A stretch of DNA of 64,000 nucleotides from Blakeslea trispora (Eukaryota; Mucoromycota; Mucoromycetes; Mucorales; Choanephoraceae): positions 1 to 64,000 of the forward strand of contig JAIWNE010000040.1 in NCBI GenBank assembly GCA_025331445.1. Direction: 5' to 3'. The notes below the pieces were generated by a model. The model made no database searches and had not been told where the DNA came from. It was given only the letters and a program-made list of their open reading frames with translations. Both the position numbers and the translations under genes were made by a program. Each line of letters begins with the position of its first letter. Within the stretch, counting starts at the first letter, position 1. Shown here one piece after another: positions 48,514 through 59,072 of the stretch.

Positions 48514-51256
48514 TTGACTTGTTGTGTTGATCTATCAAGATGTAAGTATATAAAATAATAGTAATAATAATAAAAAAAAATGTAGTTTAATTCTTAAATA
48601 CCTGAGTACATTTTCAAACAACTTTCGAATATCAGGGGAATGATTGACTGAATCCTTAACGAACTGATGTTCTGTAAATAAAGGCTCTTTAATCAACTGT
48701 ATAAATGTCGTCAACAAACCCCAAGGATGAGGTCGATTCACAATCAGTCGCTCCAACAAGACACGCGTCATCAGTTCCTTGATGGTCTCTGAGTGTGTAG
48801 AAAAGAGATGCATCAGTGTCATACTAAAGAAATAGGTATGGCTGTTGGGATATCGCAAATGATCGACAATGGCATTCAGTACCCAATACTGATCTCGGTG
48901 ATCCTCTAGATGACACAGTAGATACTTGTAGATCTGAATCGCAGGATTCTCCAACAGAGAACGTGTCACATCTAGCTTGCATTTCGTGCCTGCATAGAAT
49001 ATCACTTGCTGTATATGTTCAGCATTCATCAGTCGACCTTGCTTAGCGAGATGAGCCATCAGATGCTGTCCAATAGTCTCAAGCGTAGGTGAGGGTCGCT
49101 GACATAAATAGTCATCCAGCAGTTGACTGAGATCAAAATTGGCTGTGTTGATGGAGTAGAAATCAGGACTGATCAAGAGATCTGGAGGAGGAGAGGCATG
49201 TGTGGCCATGTAACCCAACGGTGTGGTGAATGGGTTAGGCAGAATCATGGTGCGAGGGAATGAACTGAGAATGACATTACGTAACTGAATACAGTCTACA
49301 GGCAACAACTGAATCAAGGCATGATAATGCTGACAGAGGAATTCAGGATAATCATGCAAGATGACCACAAGGAATCGAAGGGTGCCTTGATAAAATGCCT
49401 TTTCGGATACACTGAATCGCCTGGATTTCCGTGCCGACAAGAGTTGACGGAGAAAGCCGAGATGCGCTGATATCAGTTTGAAACAGATCCGCTGTCCCTT
49501 TTCAAATCCTTCCAATGATAACAACAGGGGAAAGAAGTGACGATGGGATAATAGCTGTAGCCATGAAAAGGCAAATCCTGGAAACTGGAGTGGTTCTAAT
49601 GTATACAGTATGTCTCTAATGGTATGCGTTAGACCCCTTTGTTCTTGTTATGCACATCTAGCCTTTTTTTTCTTTACCCATAGACAATCATCAGTTGTTT
49701 GTAAAGCGTCTTTTTTTTACAGGTAACATGATAGAGTTCGACAAATAATGAACTGAGTAACTTGAGAAATGGCTTTTGGTTGAATTGAGTTTGCTGATGT
49801 TCATACTGACTAGACAAGACAAGCACAACCACAGAGAATGCATAAGAAATGATTTTGAGTTGGTCTGTTGAGCTCTGTTGAGAGGATACCATATAGCCTA
49901 CTAATTTAGCATAGGCATCCACCAGCTGAGTACGTGATGGTCGATACAGACCCACACAGGCCTCCGTACATAATCTCAAAAAGAAACATAACTGATCTAC
50001 AGTCTGACAGGTAATTGTCTTTAGAATCTACAAGAATTGTTTAAATCGAGGTATGTGTGTATAAGCTATCTCTGTCTTACTCTTTCTGCAAACTGTTGAC
50101 ATAGGCTAGGACTAGCATGAGGTAATTGACAGGCACGAGCCCATTCGGCAAATAGCAATCGAAAAGAGAAGGCATCTTGTTGAGATAGATGAGGATGATT
50201 TTCATTGGCTTTCTTTTCTAAATCCTGTAGGACTTCTTTAGCCCTACAAAGAATATGAATGAGACAAAGTCGAGCTTATTCTTTCTTTTTTTTTTTTTTT
50301 TACTTGGGTAAATCTAATGTCTGTAATGTATGGATAACGAGTACATGGTCTTCAATAGAGGTGATAGGATGCACACTTAACAGACAATTCTGTAATAACT
50401 CAGTGATAAATTCAATCAGACTTTGATCCGAGGAGTGTTGCTTCAGTTGTTTTGATAGCTTCACATCGTATTCTTCTAATGGAATCAAGCCAAATTTGAT
50501 TAAAGAAGTCATGATCCATACATCATTCTTTCTCTATAAAACGCAAATAAGCATCTGTTATCCACTCGATATAAGAATAAACAACTCACTTCATCATCAG
50601 AATACAATAACCAATGAAGAGTTTCTTTTGAAATACTAGGAGAGAATTCTAATAGACTCTGTAGGAATCGACAATAGACTTCAATAGCCAAGCTGGCTTT
50701 AGATTGATAGAGTTGATAGATCACTCTCTCAACTACCGATCGAAGTAATGTTGGCTGTGCACTTTGGTTGATCAACAAGGGAATCTGCCGCATCACCAGA
50801 ATGATGTCGTGGTGAGGTGCAAGTAAAGAAAACGGCAAGTTACCAGACTGCCTTAATAAACGATCCAATTCGAGTAACATTTGCTATTTCTGATTCAGTT
50901 ACGCCAAGTTTATCATGTTGTTTCTCTCTTTCTTTCAATCTACCTCTACTTTGGTACTGAAAGGATCCATCGACTGAATAGAACGAAAATTGAACAAGCC
51001 TAACATAAAACGAGTTGAATAGCATGCTTTCTTGGTTGATTGTGTATTTACCTGAGCCAGTAGGGTTATTCCCTAATAAACTACCCATACCATGATTTAC
51101 CCCAGCACTGCTATTACTGTCACCACCTGTAGCAGCAGCAGCAGCAGCAGCAGGATGGGTTAGATTAGGAGGAGGTGCCATTTGTTTTTGTGCAAACATT
51201 TCATATAATTTCATTTTGGATTCATTGATATGAGATATGGCAGGTGAGGGTGACAT
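48510..51256 (-). CDS. NOT1: CCR4-NOT scaffold NOT1/CNOT1, C-terminal third only
   Basis: Exons: 51256-51052, 50999-50944, 50883-50590, 50533-50304, 50243-50081, 50027-49678, 49615-48602 and 48531-48510; 777 residues in one continuous frame. This is the C-terminal NOT1 superfamily part of the CCR4-NOT deadenylase scaffold: QIPLLIN repeats, TEACVGLYR, GFAFSWLQLLSHR, YQGTLRFLVVILHDYPEFLC, CIQLRNVILSSFPR, LRYPNSHTYFFS and RVLLERLIVNRPHPWGLL. This part binds NOT2/NOT3. The N-terminal HEAT, CAF1-binding MIF4G and NOT9-binding regions (more than 1,000 residues in normal NOT1) are absent. The frame is open upstream to 51391, then meets a decayed retroelement. The ATG at 51256 is an assumed start. 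The last exon (22 nt) is inferred; without it the frame ends at 48535. Confidence 0.82.
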
Positions 51257-51417
51257 TTCTATTGTTTTAAAAGATAGAAAGAAAAAAAAAATACTCTCAA
51301 TCTGAAAAAAAAAATACGGGCTTTCAAACAAATATTGTTGGAGATCTTGACAAGAAAGAATCCACTGGTACATGGCTTTTCTACTAAACAATCATTTTGC
51401 AAAAAAAAAACAGTGGC

Positions 51418-51627
51418 TTAGGCCCACCTCCAACCACCCTCTTCGACTACATCCTGGTCACAGGTCGTAGGCAAACACGTTAGGCATTCTCTCATCTCCA
51501 ACTCAGTTGGTACCGGCAGTCTTTTGAGACGCAGAATAGTGACAAAATAGTCAACACCAGCGTTCGGCGCCCTGAACATGGAGCCGACAGCGTATACATT
51601 GACATGAGTGGTCGAAAAAAGAGACAA
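51418..51627 (-). other. Coding-like open frame of unknown origin
   Basis: A 69-codon open frame (VNVYAVGSMFRAPNAGVDYF, then LEMRECLTCLPTTCDQD, EEGGWRW) with balanced composition unlike the AT-rich flanks. It lies between the NOT1 fragment and LINE ORF1, in the orientation of NOT1. It does not resemble NOT1 and no family was recognised. It may be part of the retroelement insertion or of a second element, on the opposite strand. Confidence 0.35.
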
Positions 51628-51692
51628 AAACTGAATTTCACAAACTACTTCTGAAACAATATCTTACCCACATAGAAGCTCGAACAGAGCAA

Positions 51693-52305
51693 ATGGGCAA
51701 CTTGAAGTTCGCAGAAATCAGCTTCCAGCGGGATGACAACGCAATGGACGACTTTCTGGAGAAGGGACTTCTTCTTGGAATTTTGCCATGTAGAGCTTTA
51801 GCCTCTGATATGAGTGTTGTTAATATTCGTTTATCCAATCTACCTTTCCTGGTTGAGAAGGAATTGGTAGAGGGATTGAAAGAAAATTTGGGTTCCTTAT
51901 GGGACTATTTTGGATGTTGGCATGTTAGTTGACCCGGAAACTAAGACATATGAGTTTAATGGTTATGTTGCTTTTCATGTCACTAATGAGGATGATAAAG
52001 AAAACAAGTTGATACACAGTATCCCTTGGAAGGGTGGTCAGGATGACCAGTTTTATGCAGTTTGGAAGCAAATGCCTAAATACTGTAAATACTGTCATAA
52101 GGAGGGTCACTCAATGACCGATTGTGAAACTAAAAAGAAGAAACAGATTTGTTGGAGTTGTGATGAAAATGGCCACATTACCGCCATCTATCCTAGACGT
52201 AATGCGAGCAAAAAGTTGAGGGTGAAGGCAGTGCCACAGGATAATTCTGTTTTTGATCTATCTCAGACCCAAGCTTTCATTGGGTCGAAGCGCCAAAAGA
52301 CATAG
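51693..52305 (+). pseudogene. LINE ORF1 (gag-like, CCHC zinc knuckles), frameshifted
   Basis: Begins MGNLKFAEISFQRDDNAMDD in the frame of 51693 and shifts by one base near 51905-51915 into the frame that runs to 52305. The C-terminal part has two zinc knuckles: CKYCHKEGHSMTDC is a complete Cys-x2-Cys-x4-His-x4-Cys, the second (CWSCDENGHITAIY) has Tyr in place of the last Cys, a one-base change. The earlier part (RALASDMSVVNIRLSNLPF) is like the RNA-binding gag region of such elements. The element is not functional. Confidence 0.7.
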
Positions 52306-52651
52306 AGCTTCATTGGGCCATCCAGGCCCATTGCCTCCATCGGACTCCAAGCCTACGGAGACTGTTTCCGATGTCCTTCCGACTCAGACTCTCGCCAAAT
52401 TAGCTCCACCTATGTCTAAGCATCAAAATAAGGAGATGTCTCACCCTATTGCGCCCTGTCAGACTTTGGTTGATGTACGCAATAGGTAGACAGACTCCAA
52501 CTTAGCCTCTCGCTCCCAGTCAGTTGAGGAGGATTTTGATATGCGGTATAGAGAATATCCCGCCGCTGTTTTTGATTTGGTCTCGTCCAAGACATCCACT
52601 TCTCCCTCTCATCCCTTACAGGAGAATCCTTCGTCCTCTCCATTAGATATT

Positions 52652-53700
52652 TATGAGTAGTAAGTCCCCTCTTCTACTCCAGTTCGGCTCACTTTACTGT
52701 AACAGCTTAGTGAAGTCTAACAACCCCCAAAACTAATCTCGTTTTATTCAATATTTATGTTCCTTACAATTTGATATTCTCACTTTTCAAGAGACCTATG
52801 TCTCTTCTTCTGTTATTCCTATCCTTAACACACAATTTCAAGCTCACTAATCCTTGTGGTTTTCTAACTGCGGTATTGTTTCCTTCTCGTCTTTATTTCA
52901 CTTTTCCTCCAATCTACTACCTGATGAGGACCGAGTGATACTTACCAAGGTCACTAGTTCACACAAGTTATTCCTTCCTTTCTTCGTGCTGGTAGTTTAT
53001 GCGCCAGCTTCCTCCAGTAAAGCACAAAAGGCTTTCTTTAATCAGCTATTATAATATTTGTCCTTACCTTCAATAAATATTGACTTGGCACGTCTGCTCA
53101 TTGCGGGAGACTTTAACTACTCTTATTTAAGACCCAACCTTCTCTCTTCCACCTCTGAAAGATGGGTTTCTTTTCTCAACGAAAGGTTTGTTAGTGCCTT
53201 TGACTTGCACGAATTGCCTACTTTTTGCCGCAATGCCTTCACCAGTTCCACAATGGATTATATTTTTGCTAGCAATGACCTTCACCAGTCCGTTGTTGAG
53301 GTAAGTTTACAAATGATTAAGTCTGCCTGGTTTGACCACTCGCTTTTGACTTTGAAATGCTCATTGGGGATATACTCTACAGGTCCATGCCTATGGAGAG
53401 CTCACCCTTGTCTTCTCAACAAGGCTTCCTATCAGGATTGTCTGCTTCAGTACTTATCATCCTTTCTAAGCGATGCTAGTAATTCTGGCTGCACACCTCA
53501 GGAGCAATGGGATATGATAAAAGCTTACATCAAACGAGTAACCAAACGCTTTTCTCTTCAATTGGCAGCTAAAAGAAAGCATGAGCTCAAGCAATTGATG
53601 AAAGAATGGAATAGCTTCTTGCGCTCCAAACCATAATTGGAGAGCGATTCTATTTTCTTGTTGTTTCTGCAAGATCGAAAACCATTCTCAATTTGGACAA
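52652..53700 (+). pseudogene. LINE ORF2 remnant, apurinic/apyrimidinic endonuclease domain with stops
   Basis: Starts near the ATG at 52650-52652 and shows the endonuclease motifs in order: LTFQETYV (catalytic Glu), VLVVYAPASSS, LLIAGDFNY (Asn/Asp pair), TMDYIFAS and SAWFDHSLLTL (Ser-Asp-His). In-frame stops occur (for example near 52735, 52849 and 53052), so it cannot be translated whole. The frame continues into a linker of basic helices (KRKHELKQLMKEWNS) and stops near 53636. The reverse transcriptase and C-terminal zinc knuckle normally following are missing. Confidence 0.7.
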
Positions 53701-53710
53701 CGTATTTCAT

Positions 53711-54438
53711 CTAAAAGGGTTGATTCCTTTCAAGATTTTCTTCTACAGCTTCATAAGTGCTATTCTCACTGATCCACCATCGACGAGGGATGTCTGAAAA
53801 GGTGAGCATTCTCTTCTTATCTTCTCTTATCTCAGCGATCTTGTGAGAGCAAGGCAGGTTGAAAGTTACTTTTGCCTTACAAGTGCAGCTTTTGCTTGTT
53901 TCATTCACAGAGGGCTCACTGTGAAGCTCAATTCGCAACACAACGAGTGCTCGATAAGTGATCAAAGAGCAGAGGTGCTTGAGGTTGCTGTCATTGAAAA
54001 TCAAGAGGGTCTATTCTGGATTGTTCTTTGACCAAGAGATCTCCAATAGTTCTTTCGTGCTTTTTCACATGTTCTTTGATTTTGTTAAATGCAAGAGAAA
54101 GCGGTTGTGCAGCATTCATTTTATGCTTCAAAGCACCATGAGCACTTTCAGCTCTTTGCGTAGTAGTGCAACCAAAATGCATCAGTTTAGATGCATGACA
54201 GGCTGCCCAATGTTTTTTTTTGGCAAAGGAACCATTCTTATTCAAAGTAGTTTTTGAAGCTGTATCTTTTTTCTTCTGATACGAAAAGAGACTTGTTCCA
54301 GAGCATTTCAATAGCTAGCTTCTTGCTCTCATGCAATTCAGCATATTTCTTCATTTTCATTGCTCTCTTAACATGACCCTTAAACTTTTCTGCATCTTTT
54401 TTGTTCTTGAAGACAGAAAGGTTGCAGTTATCGTCCAA
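53711..54438 (-). pseudogene. MULE-type transposase remnant with SWIM zinc finger
   Basis: Three overlapping minus-strand frames (54438-54238, 54311-53991, 54004-53711) read as successive parts of one protein, joined by two frameshifts. Recognisable: the AACHASKLMHFGCTTTQRAESAH segment pattern with TTQRAES (the conserved end of the MULE catalytic domain), a helical stretch with KHER, and CTCKAKVTFNLPCSHKI, a SWIM zinc finger (Cys-x-Cys...Cys-x-His). The catalytic N-terminus is missing. Terminal repeats were not found. It follows the truncated LINE directly, so one probably inserted into, or was joined to, the other. Confidence 0.65.
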
Positions 54439-55797
54439 GTTGTTAAGCAGCTTAAATATACAAGTATTTTGTGCGACAGGCGGTCTGATAGAATTTTTTT
54501 TATGGTGGTCCTTATGTTAAATGTTGATACAAAAGGAGTAGATGATTAAAGACTTTTAAAATAAGATGCATGATATTTCTCTTTCCTTTCTATCCTTCCA
54601 GTAAATAGTACGCATCATAGCTTCAATTGTGCTTGTCGTAATTACAACAGTGTTTTTATAGAATGAGCTGAGACTTGGCTTGCTATCTATTAGCAATCTA
54701 GTTTTCCCCATCATAAAAAGCAACATTATGAAGCTTCAGTTTATTTTAGATGTATTCCTAAAATCAGTACGCTATTCCCCCCCCTCTCTCTCTCTTCCTC
54801 CTCTTCCTTCCTGAACAGATTATGACAGGTGTATTTATTCCTTTTGTTTCGGTTTCTTCTTGAATACAGGAATATCAACCATGGAAAACACTAATTTGGT
54901 TAATCTGTCTTTCTTTCTTTTCTTTCCTGGAAGAGACCTTAATGTAATGGAAAAAGAGCGGCAACAACATGAAAAAAAGGGAGTCAAAGGGAAAATAAAG
55001 GAAAAATGTAATTTGTTTGTTAGTTCATGGCTTAAAATTCGCAAAAACATACATACAAGGTTAGCTTTTACAATGAAGAAAGCTATCATTGGATCCTTGT
55101 AAAAAGAAAGAAAGAAACAAAAAAGTTAAATTTAGACTTACCGTCGTCTGGGAGGGGGAGGGGGTGCTATTGCAAATCCTTCAAACAAATGCTGACAATG
55201 ACCGGCGCACCACTCCGCCTGTTTTGTCAGATAGCCGACTGGTCCTTTTTTTTTTAAGTAACCTTGTTTGTCGTTGTTGCTCAAAATCAAAATGTACCAA
55301 TGGTAGTAAACCAGCAGGATGAGTTTGTACAACAAGACCTTCTCTTTTACATGTTTACTCTTTTCTCTATACAGAGATATAAAAACAAATAGATGGATAG
55401 AATTTGAAGTTGCAGTAAAACAAGAAAAGTAGATGACTTTTCATTTTCATACATTGGACTTGGTATATGGGCAAAGAGAGAGATAGAGAGATAGAAAAGG
55501 GCAATCAAAAATTCTTTTTCTGTTTGCAGACGATAGAACAAAGTACATTTGTTTGCCTAATGAGGCTATTTCCACCATCTCTCTACTCATTTGAATCGAA
55601 ACTCAGGAAACAAAAATCGCTTAGCTTTAGTAATCAGAAATGTTACAACTATAGAAATGTTTGTTGACAAAGAATATCAAGTTGAAAAGGGGGAAGAGTA
55701 ATATACAGCCAGTTAGCTCAATGCCTGTCTGCTTTCAATTTTAATCTCTCTGTATCGATCCATAGACTCTTAGTAAGCGAAAACCATCATTCGCATA
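54439..55797. other. Remnant-rich intergenic DNA
   Basis: About 1.36 kb with no intact gene. The frames on both strands around 54835-55102 are Lys/Phe-rich and look random; a better coding-like stretch is listed at 55138-55335. A CT-rich run lies at about 54777-54805. Confidence 0.4.
55138..55335 (-). other. Coding-like remnant interrupted at an A10 run
   Basis: Two minus-strand frames are protein-like on either side of an A10 tract near 55242-55253: upstream GLVVQTHPAGLLPLVHFDFE in one frame, downstream GPVGYLTKQAEWCAGHCQHL...IAPPPPPRR in another, ending in a GTAAGT donor at about 55139. The pattern suggests a spliced gene broken by a homopolymer length change, real or from sequencing. Composition is richer in G and C than its surroundings. 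No family recognised. Confidence 0.3.
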
Positions 55798-56204
55798 ATG
55801 TATATCACCCAAACTATCCTTCTGTTTTCTTTCCTCTTCAACATGAAGGCGACAGCTAGTGATATTTTGACTCGTGGTGTCCAAGAATTCTATAGAAATC
55901 ATAAATTGCTAAAGGTGAAAACGCTTATTACTAAAATAGATGGTAGATATGAACACAATTTAACTAACAGTATTTCACCTTGATTGAATATATTATCTGA
56001 CATTATGAATTGGCAATTATGTTCTCCCGTTCTTTTTCTTGTTCAGCAAAATGCGATATAATTGATGCACTGAGCAACAACCAGATTCAAGATGAAGAAG
56101 AAGTAAGAACTTGGCTTTCTCTGTACCTGACTCAGCTAATTACAGAATTACTAATTTGGAGAGAACTTTACCATCGAGATTCAATGTATCTCAACCCTTT
56201 TTGA
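55798..56204 (+). CDS. Possible two-exon small protein, unrecognised
   Basis: Joining 55798-55942 to 56047-56204 (GTAGAT...CAG, phase 1) gives one frame of about 100 residues: a hydrophobic start (MYITQTILLFSFLF), then TASDILTRGVQEFYRNHKLL and an acidic helical end (CDIIDALSNNQIQDEEEVRTW). The start may instead be the inner Met at 55843. Both halves have protein-like composition and no low complexity, but there is no recognised family and no other support. Confidence 0.28.
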
Positions 56205-57979
56205 TGTTGCACTGGCGAATGGTTAAACTTGACCAAAAGAGATAATATCAATTAAACTTTGATTTCACAAGTGCGTGGAAAAAAAATTGAAACACAATTG
56301 GTATGAAAGAATATGGCGAAATCTACCTTAAAAAGGAGACTCTTTTAAAAAAAGAGTAGCAAGTACTACCCAAAAAAAAAGCAATTTGTGTTTAAGCATG
56401 GCTTCATAGTGTTTTGACTGTAAAGAAGAAGAAAAGCTTCTTTTATTCTTGAAACAGATATGGAGACAAAACAAGTCAATAACTCGTCTTTAACCAAACA
56501 TAAGTCAAGGAGATGTGAGAAAAAGAGAATGAGATTGCTTGAAGCTTTACATGATTCTTTTAATAGAAAAAGATGATATAAACGGTTTACAAAATGATAA
56601 ATGCACATGATTTGTTTCTCATACAAGGAAACCCTTTGGTCCCTACATCTGTTCTCATGAATTATCAGACACAACTTGGATTTATCAGACTACAAGCTAT
56701 AGGGTAATACAGAATAACTAAGCTTATAAAAACAGCAGCAATAACAAAAAAAAAAAGATATCTAGACAAACGAAAAAGAATGACCACAATTTCTCTTTGT
56801 GGACAGATGTGTTGAATGGGAAAAGTAGGGACTAGAGGGCTTGTTTGTTTTGGGCTTTTTTTTTTGTTTTTACTCACGGCATGACAAGTTCCTTAAAGGA
56901 ATATGAACACTTGTAAGATGAGAAACCGGGATTCACTTGTAAAAGGTATTCCCAACCTATAAGATGAATTTCATAAGCAAGTCCCTCAAGTCCCTACGGA
57001 TACTTTCGGACACTTTTAAATAGAAAAAAAAAAGTTGGCAAAGAGATGAAGGTTTTCTTTTTTTTTTGCCTTCTCTATTTCTTATCATTTATCTATATCT
57101 TTATTATAAAGAAAGAAAGAAAGAATTAAAAAAAGAAAAAATAACTTTTAGAGTTATTGCGGGGTGAGTAAAAAAAAAAAACCATCTGTGCTGCAAAAAA
57201 AAAATTACAGTGGTGGACCCTTCGATCCCTAAAATTTCTTTATGTGTCTGAAAGAAAGAAAATTATGAAAATAAAAAAAGAAAATCACAGCTCATTTCAT
57301 AGTCAGCTAGCATAAGAGGTGGGAAATGGGAAAAAGACTGAAAAAATAATTAAAAGCGGGGTACTTAAAAAACGGGAAAAAATGAACGAATAAAATACGC
57401 TTAATTCATTAGAGCTTATTTAGGGCTAATTCTCTTTAAACTGGGTTAAATCATATAAACTGGTAGCTTTTTCAGTATTCTTATACGCTTGGAAAATCAT
57501 TTAAATGTCATATTACCGGGAAATAATATAATACGTCGTGAGAACTAACAAGTGAAAGAGAGAGCAGGATCATCTTGCAATTTTTTTTTCTCTCTTTTTA
57601 TTGAAACAAACTATCGTCATTCATTTTCTCGCTCTCTCTAAAACCGTTACTTAATTTAAATTTCTTTACTATCACACGTCAGTATGCATCGCACTAAAAT
57701 AAAGTAGAGAAAACCCAGCCATCAAACAGACTACAAGAGCAAGTTTATAGGAAAAAAATAACAAGAAATCTCCGTTGAAAATAACTCAAGTCGGGAGAAC
57801 ATCAATTTGTTTATATAAGCCAAATGGGAGGTACATAATACAATGAGAATCCATGTGATAGGTTCCAATACGTTGTCTTAAATCAGAAAGTTTTAGGTAA
57901 TTGACGGGAAAATTGAATATCATTTTCAATTGCGCATATGAAAAGACCCGTTACTCCCTTTTTTTCTATATTTTGCGTT
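56205..57979. other. Long gene-free stretch upstream of the WRKY-like gene
   Basis: About 1.8 kb, AT-rich with many A runs of 8-11 (for example 56748-56758, 57170-57182). Frames at 56366-56877 on the minus strand lack any protein features. No RNA gene or repeat recognised. Confidence 0.45.
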
Positions 57980-57989
57980 TATATAAATA
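57980..57989 (+). promoter_or_regulatory. TATA box of the WRKY-like gene
   Basis: TATATAAATA, 62 bases before the ATG at 58051, followed by a T/C-rich leader. Sequence and spacing fit a core promoter. Confidence 0.5.
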
Positions 57990-58050
57990 ACACCATATTT
58001 TCTTTTTTTATTTTCTTTTCTTTTCTTCTATATTTATTTATTCACCTTTG

Positions 58051-59072
58051 ATGCTCACCAGTAACCCTCTGTTTTCTTATTCATACCAAAAGAAAGATAG
58101 TCTTGATCCCTATCCACCCTCACCACCTTCTTCATTAAAAAGTCCTACCATGATAAAACCAAGCTCAACATTATTGGCTCATGCTTGGTATCCACCTCAG
58201 CCAACATCACCACCTGCATCAGCCATCGAGTCAGCTCAATTTCTTAATCTGGAAAGAGTCGTTCAGGCTTATGGTGATCAACCTGAACTGCTCGAGTTGA
58301 TTCTTTCCAGTAAAGTAGAAGAAGACCGTCGACGTGCAGAAGAAGCTAAACTGAGACGAAAGGAAATTGATTATGTACTTCATAAACAACAATCAAAAAA
58401 AGAAACACTTCCTGTGCCAAAGAAACCTGTTGAATCCCTTCCAAGAATCCAGAATACTACCTTTCCTACCAAAAGAAAAAGCAGCATTGAAATGTTGCTT
58501 AGTCCTTCACCTCATTTTGATCTAAAGTTGCCCAAGATTCAACATATCTCTCCCATCAAACATAGCTTACCGTAAGATCTGCTCTCTTTTTATTTAAAGA
58601 GTGATCGTTTGATTAATTTTTTTTTAATAGACAACCTAATGTTCTTAAGAAACCTAATGTTCCAGTGGAAAAGTTACCTCCTGTAGCTGCTGGCTCAGCT
58701 TCTTCTTCCCTTGAGTTAGACGTTTCTCATCCTGCTCAAAAACGTCGCCGCAGAGAGATGCAGGCTATTACTACTATCATTGAGACCAGAGAATTTCCTT
58801 ATAATGATGACTATCTTTGGAAAAACAATGGTAATACAGTCCACAAGAAATCTGGATTCAAGAGCATCTATTATAAATGTACCAACAGCATTAAGGTAAA
58901 ACAGAGCAACTCAATCATCGATTGAAAGAATCATTGAATCTGATGAACAATACTATAGGGTTGTCCTGTAAACAAGACAGTGACATTCAAAGGCAATGGC
59001 GAGCACTTGATCAAATATAGAGGTCAACATTTGTCTGAATGTAATCGTATCAAGCGCATTTCCGACCTCTAA
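58051..59072 (+). CDS. WRKY/GCM1-like zinc-finger transcription factor
   Basis: Exons 58051-58571, 58631-58895 and 58959-59072 give 299 residues. The first 220 residues are Pro/Ser-rich with a charged helix (KVEEDRRRAEEAKLRRKE) and a basic patch (KRRRREMQ). The last 75 residues form a WRKY-like domain: DDYLWKNNGNTVHKKSGF at the place of the DGYxWRKYGQK strand, SIYYKCTNSIKGCPVNKTV matching the R-x-Y-Y-x-C-x(4-5)-C-P-V-x-K pattern, and GEHLIKYRGQHLSEC giving His-x3-Cys as the second zinc pair. The second intron falls inside the zinc finger, so no single ORF shows it. WRKYGQK itself is not kept. The final zinc ligand arrangement (His-x3-Cys) is unusual and makes binding specificity unclear. Nuclear DNA-binding role inferred from the superfamily. 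Confidence 0.85.

Larger units (their letters stand above)
51400..53710 (+). mobile_element. Decayed non-LTR retroelement (LINE), truncated before its reverse transcriptase
   Basis: The plus strand carries, in order, a gag-like ORF1 with zinc knuckles and an ORF2 that begins with an apurinic endonuclease domain, the layout of a LINE. No reverse-transcriptase motifs follow: homology stops near 53700, where a MULE remnant on the other strand begins. Several stops and at least one frameshift show it is dead. Boundaries are approximate. Base composition is richer in G and C than the flanks. Confidence 0.75.
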
